From: Megalopta genalis
Taxonomy: Eukaryota > Arthropoda > Insecta > Hymenoptera > Halictidae
Reading direction: 5' to 3'
Length of the DNA stretch: 64,000 nt
NCBI RefSeq assembly: GCF_051020955.1
Contig: NW_027476190.1
Coordinates: 182,501-246,500 of the forward strand
Shown here: positions 51,374 to 63,437 of the stretch, piece after piece
Layout of the letters: each line of letters opens with the position of its first letter
How positions within the stretch are numbered: the stretch's first letter is position 1
Notes under the pieces: model-generated
What the model saw: the letters and a program-made list of their open reading frames with translations, nothing else
The model's database searches: none
What the model was told of the DNA's origin: nothing
Position numbers and translations under genes: made by a program

Positions 51374-54338
51374 ATTTACGGCTAAAATAAATTTTTCTAA
51401 TTTTTTTCAATAACATATTCCTGCTAAAATAACTGTTTTACATAGGGATTAAGCATTTAGAACGATACATTGTTTAAAATAAGGGCACTTTACTCTTGAT
51501 ATTTTACGGTTTTTTCAATTTTCTGAAAAATCCTATCATTAGATTTTTTTAAAAATACGATATTCTTGCTTAACTAACGTTTTTACATAGGGATTAAGCA
51601 TTTAGAACGAAATCTAATGTAGGAAAATGGTACTTTACTCTTGACCGGTACGTTGGGACTTTGAAAATATTCGGGCGTTCCAATCGCTCGTCTGTTGCAT
51701 CATAGCGCGTCTCGGCGCAATCGACCGATTCGCTCGACCCATTATTTTCGATTTACGGCTAAAATAAATTTTTCTCATTTTATTCAATAACATATTCTTG
51801 CTTAGATAACTTTTTTACATAGGGATTAAGCATTTAGAACGATATAATGTTTAAAATAAGGGCACTTTACTCTTGACATTTTACGGTTTTTTCAATTTTC
51901 TGAAAAATCCTATCATTAGATTTTTTTAAAAATACGATAATCTTGCATAACTAACGTTTCTACATAGGGATTAAGCATTTAGAACGAAATCTAATGTCAG
52001 AAAATGGCACTTTACTCTTGACATTTTTCGGTTTTTTCAATTTTCTGGAAAATCCTATCATTAGATTTTTTTTAAAATACGATATTCTTGCTTAACTAAC
52101 GTTTTTACATAGGGATTAAGCATTTAGAACGAAATCTAATGTAGGAAAATGGTACTTTACTCTTGACCGGTACGTTGGGACTTTGAAAATATTCGGGCGT
52201 TCCAATCGCTCGTCTGTTGCATCATAGCGCGTCTCGGCGCAATCGACCGATTCGCTCGACCCATTATTTTCGATTTACGGCTAAAATAAATTTTTCTCAT
52301 TTTATTCAATAACATATTCTTGCTTAGATAACTTTTTTACATAGGGATTAAGCATTTAGAACGATATAATGTTTAAAATAAGGGCACTTTACTCTTGACA
52401 TTTTACGGTTTTTTCAATTTTCTGAAAAATCCTACCATTAGATTTTTTTAAAAATACGATATTCTTGCTTAACTAACGTTTCTACATAGGGATTAAGCAT
52501 TTAGAACGAAATCTAATGTCAGAAAATGGCACTTTACTCTTGACATTTTTCGGTTTTTTCAATTTTCTGGAAAATCCTATCATTAGATTTTTTTAAAAAT
52601 ACGATGTTCTTGCTTAACTAACGTTTTTACATAGGGATTAAGCATTTAGAACGAAATCTAATGTAGGAAAATGGTACTTTACTCTTGACCGGTACGTTGG
52701 GACTTTGAAAATATTCGGGCGTTCCAATCGCTCGTCTGTTGCATCATAGCGCGTCTCGGCGCAATCGACCGATTCGCTCGACCCATTATTTTCGATTTAC
52801 GGCTAAAATAAATTTTTCTCATTTTATTCAATAACATATTCTTGCTTAGATAACTTTTTTACATAGGGATTAAGCATTTAGAACGATATAATGTTTAAAA
52901 TAAGGGCACTTTACTCTTGACATTTTACGGTTTTTTCAATTTTCTGAAAAATCCTATCATTAGATTTTTTTAAAAATACGATAATCTTGCATAACTAACG
53001 TTTCTACATAGGGATTAAGCATTTAGAACGAAATCTAATGTCAGAAAATGGCACTTTACTCTTGACATTTTTCGGTTTTTTCAATTTTCTGGAAAATCCT
53101 ATCATTAGATTTTTTTTAAAATACGATATTCTTGCTTAACTAACGTTTTTACATAGGGATTAAGCATTTAGAACGAAATCTAATGTAGGAAAATGGTACT
53201 TTACTCTTGACCGGTACGTTGGGACTTTGAAAATATTCGGGCGTTCCAATCGCTCGTCTGTTGCATCATAGCGCGTCTCGGCGCAATCGACCGATTCGCT
53301 CGACCCATTATTTTCGATTTACGGCTAAAATAAATTTTTCTCATTTTATTCAATAACATATTCTTGCTTAGATAACTTTTTTACATAGGGATTAAGCATT
53401 TAGAACGATATAATGTTTAAAATAAGGGCACTTTACTCTTGACATTTTACGGTTTTTTCAATTTTCTGAAAAATCCTATCATTAGATTTTTTTAAAAATA
53501 CGATAATCTTGCTTAACTAACGTTTCTACATAGGGATTAAGCATTTAGAACGAAATCTAATGTCAGAAAATGGCACTTTACTCTTGACATTTTTCGGTTT
53601 TTTCAATTTTCTGGAAAATCCTATCATTAGATTTTTTTAAAAATACGATATTCTTGCTTAACTAACGTTTTTACATAGGGATTAAGCATTTAGAACGAAA
53701 TCTAATGTAGGAAAATGGTACTTTACTCTTGACCGGTACGTTGGGACTTTGAAAATATTCGGGCGTTCCAATCGCTCGTCTGTTGCATCATAGCGCGTCT
53801 CGGCGCAATCGACCGATTCGCTCGACCCATTATTTTCGATTTACGGCTAAAATAAATTTTTCTCGTTTTATTCAATAACATATTCTTGCTTAGATAACTT
53901 TTTTACATAGGGATTAAGCATTTAGAACGATATAATGTTTAAAATAAGGGCACTTTACTCTTGACATTTTACGGTTTTTTCAATTTTCTGAAAAATCCTA
54001 TCATTAGATTTTTTTAAAAATACGATAATCTTGCATAACTAACGTTTCTACATAGGGATTAAGCATTTAGAACGAAATCTAATGTCAGAAAATGGCACTT
54101 TACTCTTGACATTTTTCGGTTTTTTCAATTTTCTGGAAAATCCTATCATTAGATTTTTTTAAAAATACGATATTCTTGCTTAACTAACGTTTTTACATAG
54201 GGATTAAGTATTTAGAACGAAATCTAATGTAGGAAAATGGTACTTTACTCTTGATCGGTACGTTGGGACTTTGAAAATATTCGGGCGTACGCGGCGCGCT
54301 CGGCGCTTCGAACAGCTCCGGTGTCCCCATTATTTTCG
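51374..54338. repeat. 2,965-bp short HOR (u1, u12-u16), copy 2
   Basis: It has the same length, boundary spacing and marker order as the block at 48409: u1 at 51374, u12-like at 51751, u13 at 52273, u14 at 52795, u15 at 53317 and u16 at 53839. I saw no difference at any marker compared, so this is a recent tandem duplication, a gene-conversion product, or an assembly duplicate. Confidence 0.87.
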
Positions 54339-57300
54339 ATTTACGGCTAAAATAAATTTTTCTAATTTTTTTCAATAACATATTCCTGCTAAAATAACTG
54401 TTTTACATAGGGATTAAGCATTTAGAACGATACATTGTTTAAAATAAGGGCACTTTACTCTTGATATTTTACGGTTTTTTCAATTTTCTGAAAAATCCTA
54501 TCATTAGATTTTTTTAAAAATACGATATTCTTGCTTAACTAACGTTTTTACATAGGGATTAAGCATTTAGAACGAAATCTAATGTAGGAAAATGGTACTT
54601 TACTCTTGACCGGTACGTTGGGACTTTGAAAATATTCGGGCGTTCCAATCGCTCGTCTGTTGCATCATAGCGCGTCTCGGCGCAATCGACCGATTCGCTC
54701 GACCCATTATTTTCGATTTACGGCTAAAATAAATTTTTCTCATTTTATTCAATAACATATTCTTGCTTAGATAACTTTTTTACATAGGGATTAAGCATTT
54801 AGAACGATATAATGTTTAAAATAAGGGCACTTTACTCTTGACATTTTACGGTTTTTTCAATTTTCTGAAAAATCCTATCATTAGATTTTTTTAAAAATAC
54901 GATAATCTTGCTTAACTAACGTTTCTACATAGGGATTAAGCATTTAGAACGAAATCTAATGTCAGAAAATGGCACTTTACTCTTGACATTTTTCGGTTTT
55001 TTCAATTTTCTGGAAAATCCTATCATTAGATTTTTTTAAAAATACGATATTCTTGCTTAACTAACGTTTTTACATAGGGATTAAGCATTTAGAACGAAAT
55101 CTAATGTAGGAAAATGGTACTTTACTCTTGACCGGTACGTTGGGACTTTGAAAATATTCGGGCGTTCCAATCGCTCGTCTGTTGCATCATAGCGCGTCTC
55201 GGCGCAATCGACCGATTCGCTCGATCCATTATTTTCGATTTACGGCTAAAATAAATTTTTCTCATTTTATTCAATAACATATTCTTGCTTAAATAACTTT
55301 TTTACATAGGGATTAAGCATTTAGAACGATACATTGTTTAAAATAAGGGCACTTTACTCTTGACATTTTACGGTTTTTTCAATTTTCTGAAAAATCCTAT
55401 CATTAGATTTTTTTAAGAATACGATATTCTTGCTTAACTAACGTTTCTACATAGGGATTAAGCATTTAGAACGAAATCTAATGTCAGAAAATGGCACTTT
55501 ACTCTTGACATTTTTCGGTTTTTTCAATTTTCTGGAAAATCCTATCATTAGATTTTTTTAAAAATACGATATTCTTGCTTAACTAACGTTTTTACATAGG
55601 GATTAAGTATTTAGAACGAAATCTAATGTAGGAAAATGGTACTTTACTCTTGATCGGTACGTTGGGACTTTGAAAATATTCGGGCGTACGCGGCGCGCTC
55701 GGCGCTTCGAACAGCTCCGGTGTCCCCATTATTTTCGATTTACGGCTAAAATAAATTTTTCTAATTTTTTTCAATAACATATTCCTGCTAAAATAACTTT
55801 TTTACATAGGGATTAAGCATTTAGAACGATACATTGTTTAAAATAAGGGCACTTTACTCTTGACATTTTACGGTTTTTTCAATTTTCTGAAAAATCCTAT
55901 CATTAGATTTTTTTAAAAATACGATATTCTTGCTTAACTAACGTTTCTACATAGGGATTAAGCATTTAGAACGAAATCTAATGTCAGAAAATGGCACTTT
56001 ACTCTTGACATTTTTCGGTTTTTTCAATTTTCTGGGAAATCCTATCATTAGATTTTTTTAAAAATACGATATTCTTGCTTAACTAACGTTTTTACATAGG
56101 TATTAAGCATTTAGAACGAAATCTAATGTAGGAAAATGGTACTTTACTCTTGATCGGTACGTTGGGACTTTGAAAATATTCGGGCGTTCCAATCGCTCGT
56201 CTGTTGCATCATAGCGCGTCTCGGCGCAATCGACCGATTCGCTCGATCCATTATTTTCGATTTACGGCTAAAATAAATTTTTCTCATTTTATTCAATAAC
56301 ATATTCTTGCTTAAATAACTTTTTTACATAGGGATTAAGCATTTAGAACGATACATTGTTTAAAATAAGGGCACTTTACTCTTGACATTTTACGGTTATT
56401 TCAATTTTCTGAAAAATCCTATCATTAGATTTTTTTTAGAATACGATATTCTTGCTTAACTAACGTTTCTACATAGGGATTAAGCATTTAGAACGAAATC
56501 TAATGTCAGAAAATGGCACTTTACTCTTGACATTTTCCGGTTTTTTCAATTTTCTGGAAAATCCTATCATTAGATTTTTTTAAAAATACGATATTCTTGC
56601 TTAACTAACGTTTTTACATAGGGATTAAGTATTTAGAACGAAATCTAATGTAGGAAAATGGTACTTTACTCTTGATCGGTACGTTGGGACTTTGAAAATA
56701 TTCGGGCGTACGCGGCGCGCTCGGCGCTTCGAACAGCTCCGGTGTCCCCATTATTTTCGATTTACGGCTAAAATAAATTTTTCTAATTTTTTTCAATAAC
56801 ATATTCCTGCTAAAATAACTTTTTTACATAGGGATTAAGCATTTAGAACGATACATTGTTTAAAATAAGGGCACTTTACTCTTGACATTTTACGGTTTTT
56901 TCAATTTTCTGAAAAATCCTATCATTAGATTTTTTTAAAAATACGATATTCTTGCTTAACTAACGTTTCTACATAGGGATTAAGCATTTAGAACGAAATC
57001 TAATGTCAGAAAATGGCACTTTACTCTTGACATTTTTCGGTTTTTTCAATTTTCTGGGAAATCCTATCATTAGATTTTTTTAAAAATACGATATTCTTGC
57101 TTAACTAACGTTTTTACATAGGTATTAAGCATTTAGAACGAAATCTAATGTAGGAAAATGGTACTTTACTCTTGATCGGTACGTTGGGACTTTGAAAATA
57201 TTCGGGCGTTCCAATCGCTCGTCTGTTGCATCATAGCGCGTCTCGGCGCAATCGACCGATTCGCTCGATCCATTATTTTCGATTTACGGCTAAAATAAAT

Positions 57301-60300
57301 TTTTCTCATTTTATTCAATAACATATTCTTGCTTAAATAACTTTTTTACATAGGGATTAAGCATTTAGAACGATACATTGTTTAAAATAAGGGCACTTTA
57401 CTCTTGACATTTTACGGTTTTTTCAATTTTCTGAAAAATCCTATCATTAGATTTTTTTTAGAATACGATATTCTTGCTTAACTAACGTTTCTACATAGGG
57501 ATTAAGCATTTAGAACGAAATCTAATGTCAGAAAATGGCACTTTACTCTTGACATTTTCCGGTTTTTTCAATTTTCTGGAAAATCCTATCATTAGATTTT
57601 TTTAAAAATACGATATTCTTGCTTAACTAACGTTTTTACATAGGGATTAAGTATTTAGAACGAAATCTAATGTAGGAAAATGGTACTTTACTCTTGATCG
57701 GTACGTTGGGACTTTGAAAATATTCGGGCGTACGCGACGCGCTCGGCGCTTCGAACAGCTCCGGTGTCCCCATTATTTTCGATTTACGGCTAAAATAAAT
57801 TTTTCTAATTTTTTTCAATAACATATTCCTGCTAAAATAACTTTTTTACATAGGGATTAAGCATTTAGAACGATACATTGTTTAAAATAAGGGCACTTTA
57901 CTCTTGATATTTTACGGTTTTTTCAATTTTCTGAAAAATCCTATCATTAGATTTTTTTAAAAATACGATATTCTTGCTTAACTAACGTTTCTACATAGGG
58001 ATTAAGCATTTAGAACGAAATCTAATGTCAGAAAATGGCACTTTACTCTTGACATTTTTCGGTTTTTTCAATTTTCTGGGAAATCCTATCATTAGATTTT
58101 TTTAAAAATACGATATTCTTGCTTAACTAACGTTTTTACATCGGGATTAAGCATTTAGAACGAAATCTAATGTAGGAAAATGGTACTTTACTCTTGATCG
58201 GTACGTTGGGACTTTGAAAATATTCGGGCGTTCCAATCGCTCGTCTGTTGCATCATAGCGCGTCTCGGCGCAATCGACCGATTCGCTCGATCCATTATTT
58301 TCGATTTACGGCTAAAATAAATTTTTCTCATTTTATTCAATAACATATTCTTGCTTAAATAACTTTTTTACATAGGGATTAAGCATTTAGAACGATACAT
58401 TGTTTAAAATAAGGGCACTTTACTCTTGACATTTTACGGTTTTTTCAATTTTCTGAAAAATCCTATCATTAGATTTTTTTAAGAATACGATATTCTTGCT
58501 TAACTAACGTTTCTACATAGGGATTAAGCATTTAGAACGAAATCTAATGTCAGAAAATGGCACTTTACTCTTGACATTTTTCGGTTTTTTCAATTTTCTG
58601 GAAAATCCTATCATTAGATTTTTTTAAAAATACGATATTCTTGCTTAACTAACGTTTTTACATAGGGATTAAGTATTTAGAACGAAATCTAATGTAGGAA
58701 AATGGTACTTTACTCTTGATCGGTACGTTGGGACTTTGAAAATATTCGGGCGTACGCGGCGCGCTCGGCGCTTCGAACAGCTCCGGTGTCCCCATTATTT
58801 TCGATTTACGGCTAAAATAAATTTTTCTAATTTTTTTCAATAACATATTCCTGCTAAAATAACTGTTTTACATAGGGATTAAGCATTTAGAACGATACAT
58901 TGTTTAAAATAAGGGCACTTTACTCTTGATATTTTACGGTTTTTTCAATTTTCTGAAAAATCCTATCATTAGATTTTTTTAAAAATACGATATTCTTGCT
59001 TAACTAACGTTTCTACATAGGGATTAAGCATTTAGAACGAAATCTAATGTCAGAAAATGGCACTTTACTCTTGACATTTTTCGGTTTTTTCAATTTTCTG
59101 GGAAATCCTATCATTAGATTTTTTTAAAAATACGATATTCTTGCTTAACTAACGTTTTTACATAGGGATTAAGCATTTAGAACGAAATCTAATGTAGGAA
59201 AATGGTACTTTACTCTTGATCGGTACGTTGGGACTTTGAAAATATTCGGGCGTTCCAATCGCTCGTCTGTTGCATCATAGCGCGTCTCGGCGCAATCGAC
59301 CGATTCGCTCGACCCATTATTTTCGATTTACGGCTAAAATAAATTTTTCTCATTTTATTCAATAACATATTCTTGCTTAGATAACTTTTTTACATAGGGA
59401 TTAAGCATTTAGAACGATATAATGTTTAAAGTAAGGGCACTTTACTCTTGACATTTTACGGTTTTTTCAATTTTCTGAAAAATCCTACCATTAGATTTTT
59501 TTAAAAATACGATATTCTTGCTTAACTAACGTTTCTACATAGGGATTAAGCATTTAGAACGAAATCTAATGTCAGAAAATGGCACTTTACTCTTGACATT
59601 TTTCGGTTTTTTCAATTTTCTGGAAAATCCTATCATTAGATTTTTTTAAAAATACGATGTTCTTGCTTAACTAACGTTTTTACATAGGGATTAAGCATTT
59701 AGAACGAAATCTAATGTAGGAAAATGGTACTTTACTCTTGACCGGTACGTTGGGACTTTGAAAATATTCGGGCGTTCCAATCGCTCGTCTGTTGCATCAT
59801 AGCGCGTCTCGGCGCAATCGACCGATTCGCTCGACCCATTATTTTCGATTTACGGCTAAAATAAATTTTTCTCATTTTATTCAATAACATATTCTTGCTT
59901 AGATAACTTTTTTACATAGGGATTAAGCATTTAGAACGATATAATGTTTAAAATAAGGGCACTTTACTCTTGACATTTTACGGTTTTTTCAATTTTCTGA
60001 AAAATCCTATCATTAGATTTTTTTAAAAATACGATAATCTTGCATAACTAACGTTTCTACATAGGGATTAAGCATTTAGAACGAAATCTAATGTCAGAAA
60101 ATGGCACTTTACTCTTGACATTTTTCGGTTTTTTCAATTTTCTGGAAAATCCTATCATTAGATTTTTTTTAAAATACGATATTCTTGCTTAACTAACGTT
60201 TTTACATAGGGATTAAGCATTTAGAACGAAATCTAATGTAGGAAAATGGTACTTTACTCTTGACCGGTACGTTGGGACTTTGAAAATATTCGGGCGTTCC

Positions 60301-62435
60301 AATCGCTCGTCTGTTGCATCATAGCGCGTCTCGGCGCAATCGACCGATTCGCTCGACCCATTATTTTCGATTTACGGCTAAAATAAATTTTTCTCATTTT
60401 ATTCAATAACATATTCTTGCTTAGATAACTTTTTTACATAGGGATTAAGCATTTAGAACGATATAATGTTTAAAATAAGGGCACTTTACTCTTGACATTT
60501 TACGGTTTTTTCAATTTTCTGAAAAATCCTACCATTAGATTTTTTTAAAAATACGATATTCTTGCTTAACTAACGTTTCTACATAGGGATTAAGCATTTA
60601 GAACGAAATCTAATGTCAGAAAATGGCACTTTACTCTTGACATTTTTCGGTTTTTTCAATTTTCTGGAAAATCCTATCATTAGATTTTTTTAAAAATACG
60701 ATGTTCTTGCTTAACTAACGTTTTTACATAGGGATTAAGCATTTAGAACGAAATCTAATGTAGGAAAATGGTACTTTACTCTTGACCGGTACGTTGGGAC
60801 TTTGAAAATATTCGGGCGTTCCAATCGCTCGTCTGTTGCATCATAGCGCGTCTCGGCGCAATCGACCGATTCGCTCGACCCATTATTTTCGATTTACGGC
60901 TAAAATAAATTTTTCTCATTTTATTCAATAACATATTCTTGCTTAGATAACTTTTTTACATAGGGATTAAGCATTTAGAACGATATAATGTTTAAAATAA
61001 GGGCACTTTACTCTTGACATTTTACGGTTTTTTCAATTTTCTGAAAAATCCTATCATTAGATTTTTTTAAAAATACGATAATCTTGCATAACTAACGTTT
61101 CTACATAGGGATTAAGCATTTAGAACGAAATCTAATGTCAGAAAATGGCACTTTACTCTTGACATTTTTCGGTTTTTTCAATTTTCTGGAAAATCCTATC
61201 ATTAGATTTTTTTTAAAATACGATATTCTTGCTTAACTAACGTTTTTACATAGGGATTAAGCATTTAGAACGAAATCTAATGTAGGAAAATGGTACTTTA
61301 CTCTTGACCGGTACGTTGGGACTTTGAAAATATTCGGGCGTTCCAATCGCTCGTCTGTTGCATCATAGCGCGTCTCGGCGCAATCGACCGATTCGCTCGA
61401 CCCATTATTTTCGATTTACGGCTAAAATAAATTTTTCTCATTTTATTCAATAACATATTCTTGCTTAGATAACTTTTTTACATAGGGATTAAGCATTTAG
61501 AACGATATAATGTTTAAAATAAGGGCACTTTACTCTTGACATTTTACGGTTTTTTCAATTTTCTGAAAAATCCTATCATTAGATTTTTTTAAAAATACGA
61601 TAATCTTGCTTAACTAACGTTTCTACATAGGGATTAAGCATTTAGAACGAAATCTAATGTCAGAAAATGGCACTTTACTCTTGACATTTTTCGGTTTTTT
61701 CAATTTTCTGGAAAATCCTATCATTAGATTTTTTTAAAAATACGATATTCTTGCTTAACTAACGTTTTTACATAGGGATTAAGCATTTAGAACGAAATCT
61801 AATGTAGGAAAATGGTACTTTACTCTTGACCGGTACGTTGGGACTTTGAAAATATTCGGGCGTTCCAATCGCTCGTCTGTTGCATCATAGCGCGTCTCGG
61901 CGCAATCGACCGATTCGCTCGACCCATTATTTTCGATTTACGGCTAAAATAAATTTTTCTCGTTTTATTCAATAACATATTCTTGCTTAGATAACTTTTT
62001 TACATAGGGATTAAGCATTTAGAACGATATAATGTTTAAAATAAGGGCACTTTACTCTTGACATTTTACGGTTTTTTCAATTTTCTGAAAAATCCTATCA
62101 TTAGATTTTTTTAAAAATACGATAATCTTGCATAACTAACGTTTCTACATAGGGATTAAGCATTTAGAACGAAATCTAATGTCAGAAAATGGCACTTTAC
62201 TCTTGACATTTTTCGGTTTTTTCAATTTTCTGGAAAATCCTATCATTAGATTTTTTTAAAAATACGATATTCTTGCTTAACTAACGTTTTTACATAGGGA
62301 TTAAGTATTTAGAACGAAATCTAATGTAGGAAAATGGTACTTTACTCTTGATCGGTACGTTGGGACTTTGAAAATATTCGGGCGTACGCGGCGCGCTCGG
62401 CGCTTCGAACAGCTCCGGTGTCCCCATTATTTTCG
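54339..62435. repeat. Canonical 16-monomer HOR, copy 2 (8,097 bp)
   Basis: Boundaries are 54339 (377 bp), 54716, 55238, 55738, 56260, 56760, 57282, 57782, 58304, 58804, 59326, 59848, 60370, 60892, 61414 and 61936. The length and every class marker agree with the copy at 40312, from which it is offset by exactly 14,027 bp (8,097 + 2 x 2,965). GGTTATTTC is near 56396, GCGACGCG near 57735, ACATCGGG near 58138, AAAGTAAGG near 59429 and CTCGTTTT near 61960. Confidence 0.9.
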
Positions 62436-63437
62436 ATTTACGGCTAAAATAAATTTTTCTAATTTTTTTCAATAACATATTCCTGCTAAAATAACTGTTT
62501 TACATAGGGATTAAGCATTTAGAACGATACATTGTTTAAAATAAGGGCACTTTACTCTTGATATTTTACGGTTTTTTCAATTTTCTGAAAAATCCTATCA
62601 TTAGATTTTTTTAAAAATACGATATTCTTGCTTAACTAACGTTTCTACATAGGGATTAAGCATTTAGAACGAAATCTAATGTCAGAAAATGGCACTTTAC
62701 TCTTGACATTTTTCGGTTTTTTCAATTTTCTGGGAAATCCTATCATTAGATTTTTTTAAAAATACGATATTCTTGCTTAACTAACGTTTTTACATAGGGA
62801 TTAAGCATTTAGAACGAAATCTAATGTAGGAAAATGGTACTTTACTCTTGATCGGTACGTTGGGACTTAGAAAATATTCGGCCGTACGCGGCGCGTCTCG
62901 GCGCTTCGAACAGCTCCGGTGTCCCCATTATTTTCGATTTACGGCTAAAATAAATTTTTCTAATTTTTTTCAATAACATATTCTTGCTTAAATAACTTTT
63001 TTACATAGGGATTAAGCATTTAGAACGATACATTGTTTAAAATAATGGCACTTTACTCTTGACATTTTACGGTTTTTTCAATTTTCTGAAAAATCCTATC
63101 ATTAGATTTTTTTAAAAATACGATATTCTTGCTTAACTAACGTTTCTACATAGGGATTAAGCATTTAGAACGAAATCTAATGTCAGAAAATGGCACTTTA
63201 CTCTTGACATTTTTCGGTTTTTTCAATTTTCTGGAAAATCCTATCATTAGATTTTTTTAAAAATACGATATTCTTGCTTAACTAACGTTTTTACATAGGG
63301 ATTAAGCATTTAGAACGAAATCTAATGTAGGAAAATGGTACTTTACTCTTGATCGGTACGTTGGGACTTAGAAAATATTCGGCCGTACGCGGCGCGTCTC
63401 GGCGCTTCGAACAGCTCCGGTGTCCCCATTATTTTCG
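62436..63437. repeat. Two 501-bp monomers with variant B' tail
   Basis: Boundaries are 62436, 62937 and 63438. Both tails read GGGACTTAGAAAATATTCGG then CCGTACGCGGCGCGTCTCGG, with one extra T compared with standard B, giving 501 bp. That T restores the GCGCGTCTCGGCGC seen in the A tail. The first unit has a u10-like body (CTGTTTTAC, TTGATATTTT, GGGAAATCC). The second has a private AATAATGGCAC in S1 and a plain GGAAAATCC in S2. The HOR order stops here, so this is a different array domain. Confidence 0.88.

Noticed and set aside
7155..62478. A 62-codon minus-strand open frame repeated 35 times, once per standard B tail (first 7155-7343, last 62290-62478)
   Set aside because: It appears wherever the B tail and flanking subrepeat occur and nowhere else. 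It spans the satellite's GC-rich tail and AT-rich leader with no recognisable domain. Copies differ by unconservative changes (P to S in u7 units, R to C at 9199-9387, Y to C at 21594-21782), and the B' units break it with one extra base. It is a repeat by-product unless transcription and peptide evidence appear.
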